Assembly (NCBI GenBank): GCA_020099315.1
Contig: CP083650.1
Location: 248,001-312,000 of the forward strand
DNA: 64,000 bases
From: Citrobacter europaeus
GTDB lineage: Bacteria; Pseudomonadota; Gammaproteobacteria; Enterobacterales; Enterobacteriaceae
Direction: 5' to 3'
The notes beneath the pieces are model-generated. The model saw only the letters and a program-made list of their open reading frames with translations, ran no database searches and was not told where the DNA came from. Positions 18,578 through 26,809 of the stretch are shown in pieces (positions within the stretch are counted from its first letter, which is position 1; the number at the start of each line of letters is the position of its first letter). The position numbers and the translations under genes are program-made.

Positions 18578-19159
18578 ATGACGAAGAATTACCCTGCGGT
18601 GTTTGAAACGGGAGATATTGTTTTTACCTGTATCGGTTCATCCTTGTTCCGTGAGGTGTCAATGGCCTCCCGGTGTTGGTGCAATCATGTCGGGATCATC
18701 ACTGGACATAACCGTGACGATTATTTCGTGGCTGAAAGCCGCATTCCATTCTCCGGAGTTACCACCCTGTCTGCTTTCATTCAGCGCTCTGCCGGTGAAC
18801 GTTATTCCGTACGTCGTCTGCAGGGAGGGCTGAACGTGGAACAGAAGCTGGCTGTTATGCAACAGATGCCCGCTCATCTGCATAAATTGTACCATACTGG
18901 GTTTAACTACGATTCTTCCCGGCAGTTTTGTTCAAAGTTCGTGTTTGATATTTACAGGGAGGCATTGGATATTCATGTTGGTAGTGTTGAAACCTTTGGT
19001 CAGCTACTGAAGAACAACCCGGAAGCCGGCCTGAGATTCTGGCGGTTCTGGTTTCTGGGTTTTATTCCGTGGGAAAGGAAAACGGTCACACCCGCCAGCA
19101 TATGGCAGCACCCGGCACTTGAGCGGATTTATGACAGTCCCGAAACGGTCGGGAAATGA
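18578..19159 (+). CDS. YebB-like permuted papain-like (YiiX/YaeF family) hydrolase
   Basis: A 193-residue protein very similar in layout and wording to E. coli YebB: GDIVFTCIGSSLF at the start, CNHVGIITGHN with the catalytic-type His near residue 46, VAESRIP, SSRQFCSKFVFDIY with the Cys near residue 117, and WERKTVTPAS near the end. This is the permuted NlpC/P60 fold of YiiX/YaeF; the substrate is unknown, possibly an amide or thioester bond. No signal peptide. It follows the secretion genes in the same direction and could be a modifying enzyme or a passenger. Confidence 0.85.
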   Translation: MTKNYPAVFETGDIVFTCIGSSLFREVSMASRCWCNHVGIITGHNRDDYFVAESRIPFSGVTTLSAFIQRSAGERYSVRRLQGGLNVEQKLAVMQQMPAHLHKLYHTGFNYDSSRQFCSKFVFDIYREALDIHVGSVETFGQLLKNNPEAGLRFWRFWFLGFIPWERKTVTPASIWQHPALERIYDSPETVGK

Positions 19160-19174
19160 AATAATTACATACAT

Positions 19175-19286
19175 GTCGGTGTGCTCAAAAGTCAGGGGGG
19201 AGGCTGCCAGATTAGAGGTGAGTGGCAACTTTCAAAAGGTATCGGCTAAAGTTCAGAATGATATAATCGATTTTGAAAAGTTTTAG
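19175..19286 (+). pseudogene. decayed 3' end of a Roadblock-CZB gene
   Basis: Bases 19181-19286 align with the last about 110 bases of the intact gene at 42071-42889. Shared runs include GGCTGCCAGATTAGAG versus AGCTGCCAGATTAGAG, TTTCAAAAGGT and CAGAATGATAT, and the same reading frame ends at TAG (19284-19286). The relic encodes SGNFQKVSAKVQNDII against GTGFQKVSAKVQNDII in the intact protein. Small deletions break the frame upstream, and nothing upstream of about 19174 matches. It is the tail of a second copy of the Tad-operon distal gene. Confidence 0.85.
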
Positions 19287-19412
19287 TTTTGTCGCTAGTA
19301 TAACTTTTGTTGGCATTGCTTGTTATGAATTTTAGGTGTTTAAAAAATCATTCGAATAATGAACTCTCTTAGTATGTTCAAAATTGAGCATATCTGTGAG
19401 CTATTTATTTTT

Positions 19413-19433
19413 GGGGAGAATTCTCCCCTTTTT
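19413..19433 (+). terminator. rho-independent terminator after the CZB relic
   Basis: The palindrome GGGGAGAATTCTCCCC (19413-19428) is followed by TTTTT. It lies 127 bases after the relic stop, comparable to the terminator 142 bases after the intact CZB gene. It also lies just past the end of the convergent regulator gene. Confidence 0.8.
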
Positions 19434-19466
19434 ATATATTCTTTTTGGGCTTCTATTTGAACGCCA

Positions 19467-20078
19467 TTATAATATGAGCTCTTCTGAAAGAGCTATGAAA
19501 TCATAACGGTCATAAAGCCCAAGTTTTGCTATCAAGCGGTCGCGTGAGTAAAACAAGTTATGTGAACATGTATGCATTTTTATTGATAACTTCTGTATAC
19601 TGTACCCTTTCATAAGTTGTTCAAGTAATATCCTTTGCCTTTTTTCAAGCCCTTTTTGCTTAATTCCATTACAGTTAGAGTAATCTTCATATTTCTTATA
19701 GATATTATCTATTCTGTCGATTAAAGACTCGAGTGAGTTATGTGAGTTTATCCAGTGCAGTAAAGTAAGTCGTGACTGTTCCTTAATTCCAAATAATACA
19801 AATGGCACCTTTCTCAGTTTTGGATTTGTATACATTATCCGTCTCAGATTCCAGACGGTGGCAAGTTGTCTTGTTCTTAATGTTCGCAAGCGTATAGTCA
19901 TGTCTACAATAATTAGTGATGGCTCGGAAGGGTTGGCTTCCATTTCAATATGGGTTACGACTTCTTCGTAGCTCTCTACATTGATGATTTCCACATCTGA
20001 CATTTTCTCGTGTAACTCTAGGTTACTAAAGCCTTTCTTGGTAAATGCGCAAGGGCTGATTATAAACAATTTTTTCAT
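19467..20078 (-). CDS. LuxR/RcsB-like transcriptional regulator
   Basis: A 203-residue protein. The N-terminal half resembles a receiver-like fold (MKKLFIISPCAF, SLIIVDMTIRLR) without a complete phosphorylation pocket. The C-terminal 60 residues (EKRQRILLEQLMKGYS ... LFYSRDRLIAKLGLYDRYDF) fit a diverged LuxR-type helix-turn-helix. Family members with this layout regulate fimbriae or capsule. It faces the T1SS block and lies upstream of the AraC/Tad region, so control of island surface structures is possible but inferred. Confidence 0.72.
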   Translation of the reverse strand: MKKLFIISPCAFTKKGFSNLELHEKMSDVEIINVESYEEVVTHIEMEANPSEPSLIIVDMTIRLRTLRTRQLATVWNLRRIMYTNPKLRKVPFVLFGIKEQSRLTLLHWINSHNSLESLIDRIDNIYKKYEDYSNCNGIKQKGLEKRQRILLEQLMKGYSIQKLSIKMHTCSHNLFYSRDRLIAKLGLYDRYDFIALSEELIL

Positions 20079-20357
20079 GTTGTATGCCGTAAGTTATTGG
20101 AATAGGATATTTTAAGTATTTGGCTTGGCAGACAATGATAGTTTTAGATAACTAAAATTTTGTATGCTGTAAATATATATAGGTTTATTGACTTGAAACC
20201 ATACATGACAGGACCTTGATTTCTGGTCTTATTTTCATATTTTTATAGAATCACTTTATTTTTCCATCCAATACTTATCGTTTTAATCTATCTTTATATG
20301 TTACTCGTTTTTGCTAGATTACGAGATCGATAACATAGGGTTACAGGAGGTGGTAAC

Positions 20358-20456
20358 ATGTTACTTAAACTCAGGAAAGTAATTAGGCCAGACTTTACTT
20401 CTATCACAACTCTCATTTTTATATATTTGACATTTTTAGTTCTCACTACTATTTGA
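20358..20456 (+). CDS. 32-residue single-span membrane microprotein
   Basis: ATG at 20358 is preceded by AGGAGGTG (20346-20353), an almost perfect anti-Shine-Dalgarno match at good spacing. The product starts MLLKLRKVIRPDF, then has one hydrophobic stretch (about residues 16-31) and ends at TGA 20454-20456. A basic N-terminus and one helix suggest an inner-membrane peptide with the N-terminus inside. I do not recognise the family. The strong ribosome binding site in AT-rich DNA supports translation. Confidence 0.5.
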   Translation: MLLKLRKVIRPDFTSITTLIFIYLTFLVLTTI

Positions 20457-20728
20457 TGTATATCACTTTATTGAATGCATTTGATTAGGATCAGAGGCTT
20501 CTCGCTATACGTATATGGTTTTCCCCAGTATTTTAGTTAAAATGACAGTGATTGAGGCATATGAGGATGAGTATCTTCGGGTGGCAACCAGTCTGATCTA
20601 CCAGAACACCGACGTACCACACAAGCCATAGTCATTATACTGTGCTTTAATGGCATCCTTTTCATCAATATCTGGCTCAGTTTTACGCCGGTTAGTTTAG
20701 TTAATGAGCGGTGTCATTCGTACTGGTC

Positions 20729-21202
20729 TTAAAGTGCAGCAAGACGGCGCAGGCTGTCACTGGACAGAACGGTATCAGGTTCATAAAACTGAGGGCGGGT
20801 AATAGCGCCTTCAGGTAATGTCACCCAGGGCTGCTTACTTTCTGCATAAATATGAATATCAGGTGGCATGCGCTCGGGATGGTCCAGGGTACCTACCCGC
20901 AAAAAAGTGAGTTTGCTGCTACCAGAATAGTGGCTCCATAATGCGATTTGGCATTTAGGGCAACGGGCGATCTTCTGACCTTTTCCGCTTAATGAAGGTG
21001 TATTGATCACGGTGACTTCACCTTTTGTCAGGTGAACATGCATATTTTCAATGACTGCATTTATCACAAAAGCGGACCCAGTTTCACGCTGACACCAGTG
21101 ACAATGACAACAGTGAACAATCAGAGGGGAGGCTGTTACAGCATAACGTACTGCTCCGCAAGTACATCCTCCTTTCATGGCATCATAATCGTCTGTTTTC
21201 AT
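20729..21202 (-). CDS. GFA-family (glutathione-dependent formaldehyde-activating-like) zinc protein
   Basis: A 157-residue protein with the GFA/CENP-V fold. Cysteine groups GGCTCGAVRY, HCCHCHWCQRETGSAF and RCPKCQIALW supply the zinc ligands and the thiol/glutathione site. Family members may bind glutathione-S-hydroxymethyl adducts, but most have no proven reaction. It is complete in length and on the same strand as the glyoxalase-like gene next to it. Confidence 0.85.
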   Translation of the reverse strand: MKTDDYDAMKGGCTCGAVRYAVTASPLIVHCCHCHWCQRETGSAFVINAVIENMHVHLTKGEVTVINTPSLSGKGQKIARCPKCQIALWSHYSGSSKLTFLRVGTLDHPERMPPDIHIYAESKQPWVTLPEGAITRPQFYEPDTVLSSDSLRRLAAL

Positions 21203-21259
21203 AATTATCCCCGTATTGACTATTTACAAATTGAGATGCTCCATCAGACCCCTGATTCC

Positions 21260-21694
21260 TCAGAGCGAAAAGTTGATTTCTATGGATCGGGCGCTGCGAT
21301 CGCCTTCTCCATGGTAAACAACTTCAATATTGTTACCGTCGGGATCCAGAACAAACGCAGCATAATATCCGGGATGGTAGGTTCTTTCGCCAGGGGCACC
21401 GTTGTCACTCCCTCCATGAGTCAGTGCCACATGGTAAAAAGTATCCACCATTTCACGGTTCATGGCCTGAAAGGCCAGATGATGCCGTCCTGTCGGTACT
21501 CCTGCCGATTCTGAACTTTTTACTGACGAAATGACCAGTTCGTCAGCCCACATATAATTTTCATCTGTAATGGCGACAGGTATCTCAAGTACAGCCAGTA
21601 CAGATATGTAAAACGCTTTGCTTGCTTCAAAGTTGTTTGTCACAAGCTGGATATGGTCGATAAGCCTGCCACGATGGAGGGTATAGTTTTCCAT
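21260..21694 (-). CDS. VOC/glyoxalase-superfamily protein
   Basis: A 144-residue protein of the vicinal oxygen chelate fold with two beta-alpha-beta-beta-beta units. Probable metal ligands are in RLIDHIQLV (His14), GRHHLAF and NNIEVVYH (Glu). FVLDPDGNNIE is the classic C-terminal signature. It resembles lactoylglutathione lyase-like proteins; the substrate is unknown. It ends 58 bases before the start of the GFA gene on the same strand, so they probably form a small operon, perhaps for aldehyde or thiol stress. Confidence 0.85.
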   Translation of the reverse strand: MENYTLHRGRLIDHIQLVTNNFEASKAFYISVLAVLEIPVAITDENYMWADELVISSVKSSESAGVPTGRHHLAFQAMNREMVDTFYHVALTHGGSDNGAPGERTYHPGYYAAFVLDPDGNNIEVVYHGEGDRSARSIEINFSL

Positions 21695-22024
21695 GGTTCA
21701 TTTCCTTATTCAGATCACGCCAGTCAGGATGGCTACATACGGCGGTGGGCTAACGCATATCTCCCTGTCGTTTCCAAGTGTATTTTACCAGCACGATTAA
21801 ATGAATAAGTGATCAGCACCAGAAATTGGCGTTGGTGTACACCCTCAGCCAATTCTCCCTGCTTCGGAATTGAACACCGGAAAGGGTTGGATCGTTAAGG
21901 CTGATTAACTTCAAATGAGCAATGCGTCGTATCAAACGTTAACTCTTTTGATGCAAGATAACTTTCGAATACCAGACAAACTGCATGATTATCATTTTGG
22001 AAACCTTTATAGAAAGGTAGTTAA
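21695..22024. other. divergent intergenic region
   Basis: About 330 bases between the VOC gene and the qnr-like gene, which are transcribed divergently; both promoters should lie here. I looked for a CTGT-N8-ACAG LexA box, known upstream of qnrB and qnrD, and found none. AGAAAGGTAG just before 22025 is the probable ribosome binding site. Confidence 0.45.
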
Positions 22025-22673
22025 ATGAAAATAGAAAATTATGAGGCCCTAAAATTTACTTTCAATCAGTTTACGGGTGAGAAAATTTCAGGAGTGAAAT
22101 TTTACTCATGCGATTTTTCGAAAACAGATCTGACTGAAACGAAATTTATCAATTGCCATTTCTGGCATCCGGATAAACAGGTAGGCTGTGACTTCAGCGG
22201 GGCCACCCTCAAGGAGGCCAGTTTTGTAAACTGTGATTTGACGATGAGCATATTTAAGAATGCAGACCTTTTCGGTGTTGAAATCAGGGGCTGTCGCGCG
22301 ATGGGATGTGATTTCCGTCAGGCAAGATTTATGAAAAAAATCAGTCCCCGTCTCTGGATGTGCAGTGCGTTCATAACTAAAAGTAACCTTAGTTATGCTA
22401 ATCTTTCAGGCGCTATACTGGAAGAGTGTGAACTGTGGGAAAATCTCTGGAACGGGACCATCGTCACCGGTGCCAATTTCAGTGGGTCAGATCTGTCCGG
22501 AGGGGATTTTACCAGTTTCAACTGGCAGCTCTGCTGATGTGACGAACTGCGATCTCAGGGGAGCTGTTACGGGGGATCTTGATATCCGTCGCACCAATCT
22601 TGAGGGGGTTAAAATTGATTACGAGCAGGCGTCATCATTGATGGCAGATTTAGGTATTACTGTGACTGAGTAG
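22025..22673 (+). pseudogene. Qnr-like pentapeptide repeat protein, interrupted by one frameshift
   Basis: Read through one extra base near 22529-22532, the product is 215-216 residues, the Qnr length. It shows the Qnr landmarks: FTGEKI, GCDFSGATL, the WMCSAFITKSNLSYANLSGA segment, ECELWENLWNGT, GSDLSGGDF, then in the shifted frame DVTNCDLRG, GDLDIRRTNLEGVK and a terminal MADLGITV. The first frame stops at 22537. Qnr proteins protect gyrase and topoisomerase IV from quinolones. This one is diverged from QnrB and QnrD and, as assembled, would lack the last about 45 residues, including the dimer-forming helix. A sequencing error is possible. Confidence 0.85.
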
Positions 22674-23383
22674 CAACTGTTAGCTCAACTATTCGTTCAT
22701 CATTTACTGAATAGTTGTAGAGCTGCTAATCAGTTAGCGTGACTTAAACAATGATGAAGATTTTAATAAGTTAATTATTCGTGATTTATATTTCAACAGA
22801 TATGCTTTTCCCGAGTATTAGGTATTCCAGCCCTTAAATTTCGGGGGTAGCCCAGTGACGTTTATCTGCATTTGCTCCATAGCCTGAATTTTGTTATTTA
22901 ATTATTAAAATAACTTATATCTTTTGATTTCAAATAATTCATGAATTGTGATACTCGTCATTGAATATAATAATATCTGCCGCTATTTTTACATTTACTA
23001 GATTACAAATTTTTTATCCATCACGTTTCTGACTGAAATGAGCAAGAAAAACAGGAGCCAGTAAAAGTACGCACTTTTGATTCATTGAAGATCCATGCAG
23101 CAGTGAAATACTCCTAGGATAAGAAGAGCAAGAAGCACTGAATAACGCACTGTCAATATCTCTGCGTACCTAATAACCTTCCGTCAAGAGAAGATGTTCA
23201 GTACCGGGGTATGACAGGTGTAATGGCCAGTCATAAAGGAGCAACCAGCACCATAAGGAGAATAATATTGGAAACAGTGAATAATTATAATGAGTGACTC
23301 TACCTCCCTGTTCTGTTAATGCTTCGTGTTCCGTGCTGCGAGGCATTTTTTTTACAGAACAGCCACATAATAAGAAGGCATCT
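22674..23383. other. AT-rich gap and leader of the SH3 gene
   Basis: About 710 bases, strongly AT-rich between 22730 and 23000. No convincing gene on either strand. The only clear structure is the T-tract hairpin at 23318-23353, described separately. Confidence 0.4.
23318..23353 (+). terminator. T-tract hairpin upstream of the SH3-topAI operon
   Basis: AATGCTTCG (23318-23326) pairs with CGAGGCATT (23339-23347) with one G-T wobble, and T's continue to 23353. It lies 31 bases before the SH3 gene start in the same direction, so it may act as an attenuator in the leader instead of ending an upstream gene. Confidence 0.6.
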
Positions 23384-23773
23384 ATGACAGTACCATTAAG
23401 ATTTACCGCCACAGATTCGCATATCAGCGAATATCCTGTTCCTATTACTTTCCCCCGTGGTACCAGCCTGATAATTCACGAAAAGTATGAGGGAGAGGAA
23501 GGCTGGGATAACTGGTATTACTGCACAATTCCCGGTCATACTGGCGGCTGGGTGCCCGGACAGATCATCGAGAGATGTGAGGGAACGTATCGGGGCATTG
23601 CAAGGGAGGATTACAACGCCCGGGAACTGGAGGTGAAGAGAGGGGATGAGGTTTACGGACTAAAATCACTCAATGGCTGGATGTGGTGTGAGCGTTCTTC
23701 AGACGGACAGACTGGATGGGTCCCCCAGTCGCTGCTGCACAAGCATGAAGAGGAAATCTGTTTTCCAGTATGA
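23384..23773 (+). CDS. bacterial SH3-domain protein (two SH3 repeats)
   Basis: A 129-residue protein made of two SH3-like modules. The first has FPRGTSLIIHEKYEG, WYYCTIPGHTGGWVPGQII; the second has YNARELEVKRGDEVYGL, WMWCERSSDGQTGWVPQSLL. No signal peptide, so it acts in the cytoplasm. ATG at 23384 is preferred over the earlier in-frame start because it opens directly at the conserved module and has AAGAAGG upstream. Its stop overlaps the start of the topAI-like gene (ATGA), indicating translational coupling. Function is unknown; such proteins often neighbour toxin-antitoxin or acetyltransferase genes. Confidence 0.8.
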   Translation: MTVPLRFTATDSHISEYPVPITFPRGTSLIIHEKYEGEEGWDNWYYCTIPGHTGGWVPGQIIERCEGTYRGIAREDYNARELEVKRGDEVYGLKSLNGWMWCERSSDGQTGWVPQSLLHKHEEEICFPV

Positions 23774-24038
23774 ATTTATCCCGTCAGGAACAACGTACCT
23801 TACACATGCTCGCAAAAGATGGACGTATTGCGCACGTCCGCGATGCGTCATGTCACATATTGGTCGTATTACCTCTGTTGAATGCTATAGCCGTGAAGGG
23901 CTGTTGCTTGCCGATTGTACGCTCGCCGTATTCAAAAAACGCAAAACCAAAAAACTGATCAAGTCCGTCAACGGTCAGCCTTACCGCATCAATACCACCG
24001 GGCTTAACAACGTTCGTTCACAGCCCGATAACCGCTAA
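23770..24038 (+). pseudogene. topAI: TopAI (YjhX)-like toxin gene, frameshifted
   Basis: The first frame encodes MNLSRQEQRTLHMLAKDGRI...RDAS, close to the N-terminus of E. coli YjhX/TopAI, a toxin that inhibits topoisomerase I. The rest (GRITSVECYSREGLL ... INTTGLNNVRSQPDNR) is in another frame. An extra 11 bases at about 23851-23861 explain the shift. Without the shift the product would be about 85 residues, as in the family. The start overlaps the SH3 gene stop. Confidence 0.85.
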
Positions 24039-24048
24039 GGAAAAATTT

Positions 24049-24897
24049 ATGGATCTCAGCACTCTAATTTCTATATCCGGCCGACTTCATCTCTCTGCTG
24101 AAGAAAGCAAAATACCCTGGGACGAACCGGAGTTCAGCCAGCGAATGCTGGAAAATCATTTGTCGCAGGAGCATGACTGGGCCAGTCGCAGGCAGCCAGT
24201 GATTGAACAACAGGTAGCATGGATAGCGAGTAAGCTACCCGCGGGCGCACGCATTCTGGATCTCGGTTGTGGCCCCGGCTTTTATACCCGCCGCCTGGCA
24301 GAGCGTGGATTCAGGTGCACAGGTGTGGATTTTTCACCGGCCTCCATAGAATGGGCACGACAGCAGGCGCAGGCCGCTGATCTGAACATTGATTATATCC
24401 ACCAGGATATTCGTGATTACTGGCCGGACGCCCCCTTCGATTTCATCATGATGACGTTTGGAGAGCTGAATGTATTTAGCGCTAATGATGCGCAAAGCCT
24501 TATCAGTGGTTGCGCGCAGTGGTTGAAACCGGAAGGCAAACTGCTCATTGAACTCCATACATTCGATGAAGTTAAACGTCAGGGCATGGTGCCGGCGAGC
24601 TGGCAGCGTTGTCCGAAAGGGCTGTTCCTTGCTGTTCCTCATCTGCTATTAACCGAAAATGCTTGGGATGAAGATAGTAAAGTCAGCTCGACCCAGTTCT
24701 GGGCCATAGATGAAAACAGTCGCATCACCCGTTTCGGTAGTCAAATGATGGCCTGGCGGGATGCCGATTTTGCCTGTCTCATCGGCAATACAGGCCTGAG
24801 CGTGGTGCGATGCCTGGACAGCAACGAATGGCCGGTGGGTGAAACTTTTGAGGGCAAATTTTTTGTTCTGCTAGCTGAAAAATCAATATCTTCATAA
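24049..24897 (+). CDS. yjhP: YjhP-like SAM-dependent methyltransferase
   Basis: A 282-residue class I methyltransferase. The SAM motif ILDLGCGPGFYTRRLAERG lies near residue 67, followed by GVDFSPASIEWARQQA and a DFIMMTFGELNVF motif. In E. coli K-12, yjhP lies together with yjhQ and topAI (yjhX), which matches the context here: topAI-like before, yjhQ-like after. The name is by resemblance and synteny. The gene is intact while both flanking toxin-antitoxin parts are broken, so it may be maintained for its own function. Substrate unknown. Confidence 0.8.
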   Translation: MDLSTLISISGRLHLSAEESKIPWDEPEFSQRMLENHLSQEHDWASRRQPVIEQQVAWIASKLPAGARILDLGCGPGFYTRRLAERGFRCTGVDFSPASIEWARQQAQAADLNIDYIHQDIRDYWPDAPFDFIMMTFGELNVFSANDAQSLISGCAQWLKPEGKLLIELHTFDEVKRQGMVPASWQRCPKGLFLAVPHLLLTENAWDEDSKVSSTQFWAIDENSRITRFGSQMMAWRDADFACLIGNTGLSVVRCLDSNEWPVGETFEGKFFVLLAEKSISS

Positions 24898-24957
24898 GTG
24901 GCCCCCCTGAATATGTCATTTAAGATGGAATGAATTAATACCGTTAAGGAGAGCATT

Positions 24958-25372
24958 ATGACAACACACAGCTTTACCTTTCATATCGCCGATGAGAATG
25001 ATGCATGTACTATCCGGGAAGTCGAAACCCGCGCATTTGGCTACCAAAGGAGGCCGATTTGGTAGCCTCCTTATTGGAGGACGAAAGTGCATATCCGACG
25101 TTATCTCTGCTCGACCGCCATCAAGGCAAAGCCGTCGGGCATATATTGTTTATCCGGGCTATATTCAATGGTGCAAATGAGGGGCGCTGATGCATATTCT
25201 TGCACCCCTGGCGGTCATTCCTGAATGCCAGGGCATGGGGGGATTGCTGACACGCACGGGCCTGGAGCACTTGAGGCTGATGGGAAGTCAGAAGGTTTTG
25301 TACTCGGCCACGTTACTTTTCTTGTTATCAACTTTGGAAACTGAAAAAAGGATTGCATCTGCGGAACAATGA
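24958..25372 (+). pseudogene. yjhQ: YjhQ-like GNAT acetyltransferase (antitoxin) relic
   Basis: Pieces of YjhQ appear in order in different frames: FHIADENDACTIREVETRAFGY (from ATG 24958), then KEADLVASLLEDESA...GKAVGHILF, then MHILAPLAVIPECQGMG and LEHLRLMGSQ. One-base losses near 25042 and 25188 and further damage after about 25290 break it. The C-terminal third is not recognisable. YjhQ neutralises TopAI in E. coli, so this antitoxin is lost together with a broken toxin. Confidence 0.85.
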
Positions 25373-25437
25373 TGGGGATTTTTAGCCGTCAGGCTATGTA
25401 GCTAATGAGAAACCACTATCTTAAAAATACTTGTCAA

Positions 25438-25653
25438 TCAAGATACATTGATAACATCTATATTTAACTTCATCTTACAAGCATCTGACTTAGCCTCCGC
25501 ATACCTTCTGTTAATAGAAAGATTTGCTACCCATTGAGCCTGGTTCCACAGAATTAGTGCATGGTAATAATCTCCGTTCCACTCCGCTTCAGTCGCTGCA
25601 CGATAGAGCTGAGACCATAAAGTTCTCGAATATTTAACCATATAGGTATCCAT
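25438..25653 (-). CDS. ANR-family (AraC negative regulator) small protein
   Basis: Seventy-one residues with the ANR/PerC-like helical pattern: LYRAATEAEWNGDYYHALILWNQA followed by NRRYAEAKSDACK. Known members such as Aar bind AraC-type virulence activators and damp them. It is transcribed away from the AraC-type gene at 25907, with another AraC-type gene beyond, and this is the typical neighbourhood. I infer that it tunes one or both. Confidence 0.7.
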   Translation of the reverse strand: MDTYMVKYSRTLWSQLYRAATEAEWNGDYYHALILWNQAQWVANLSINRRYAEAKSDACKMKLNIDVINVS

Positions 25654-25906
25654 TAAGTGAGAAATTTATATCATAATAACACTGAAGTATATCGCTATTC
25701 GATATAAAGGTATTACTATGCATCACGGGAATCTGTGTGATAACAGAAGTTATATAATTATGGAATAACAAAATAAGATTGCATGCGTTCTTTTTATAAA
25801 AAGTAAAAGGGAAGAGGTAGTATGAGTAACAAGATGATTTAAAGGGAATAAAAGTAATAAAAAAATGGCTCATTTTAGATAACTTTGTTGTAAACTAAGT
25901 ATAAGA

Positions 25907-26809
25907 ATGAATGACGGCATCATACGAATGAAAAGAGCAAAATGTGTATTCGATAGTATTGTAATCTGGATTGAAAAAAATATAAAAGAAGATATTGATG
26001 TGAATGATATTGTATCTAAATCAGGATATAGTAAGAGAAATGTACAATACTTATTTAAGAAATTTCTTGGTTATGGTATACATACCTATGTAAAGAACAG
26101 GAGGCTAAGTTTATCGGCTAAACTATTAAAAATAACTAAAATGCCAATAATTGAAATATGCAACATATATCACTTCGGCTCCTATCAATCGTTTAATCGT
26201 GCTTTTAAGATTAAATTTGGAATACCACCGGCCAGGTACAGAAGATCTGAAAATTGGCTTTTAAGCAGGTATACACCTAACGCTGCGATAGAGAGACCAA
26301 ATATGATATCAAGGCCAGTTTTACTTCCTTGCTTAGAAGTTATGTCAACAAGTAAGGCGTTTAAAGTAAATTTTAGTGATGGCAACTATAATAATGGCAA
26401 TGATGAGGACAATATAGCTGAAATAAAGAGATACGTACGTACGTTAGTGTTGCATAATAAAAATGCTAAAAAAAGTAATATGATGATAATATACAGGATC
26501 GGTGTATGTGCAAAATCGAATTTTACTCTAAATGTCACAGTGTTTGAAGTGAAAGATGCACCCAATGATGCCTCTTTACAGAGGCAAACTATTGGCGCTG
26601 GGATGTACTACCTTTTTCATTATGAGGGAACATGGGGAGAATATAACAGTTTGTCAGACTATGTATACTTGAACGAATTACCCATGCTGAATATGAACAG
26701 GAGGAATGCTTTTGATATAGAAATATACGATATTTGTGCCATGCGAGAGAAAACAAAATTAATAGTAGATCTTTACGTTCCAGTATCTCCTGAATTTACT
26801 GGAAAGTAG
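25907..26809 (+). CDS. AraC-family regulator, Rob-like (HTH plus effector domain)
   Basis: A 300-residue regulator with the DNA-binding part first. Two helix-turn-helix units span about residues 15-115 (DINDIV-like DVNDIVSKSGYSKRNVQYLF and IIEICNIYHFGSYQSFNRAFK, ending GIPPARYRRS). The C-terminal about 180 residues correspond to the GyrI-like effector region seen in Rob, though diverged. The gene is AT-rich. It converges with, and overlaps by 14 bases, the second AraC-type gene. It probably regulates island genes, for example the Tad pilus. Confidence 0.85.
   Translation: MNDGIIRMKRAKCVFDSIVIWIEKNIKEDIDVNDIVSKSGYSKRNVQYLFKKFLGYGIHTYVKNRRLSLSAKLLKITKMPIIEICNIYHFGSYQSFNRAFKIKFGIPPARYRRSENWLLSRYTPNAAIERPNMISRPVLLPCLEVMSTSKAFKVNFSDGNYNNGNDEDNIAEIKRYVRTLVLHNKNAKKSNMMIIYRIGVCAKSNFTLNVTVFEVKDAPNDASLQRQTIGAGMYYLFHYEGTWGEYNSLSDYVYLNELPMLNMNRRNAFDIEIYDICAMREKTKLIVDLYVPVSPEFTGK

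Noticed and set aside
23170..23412. An 80-codon minus-strand frame with a hydrophobic part
   Set aside because: It runs through the T-tract hairpin and the start of the SH3 gene, lacks a ribosome binding site and matches nothing I know.
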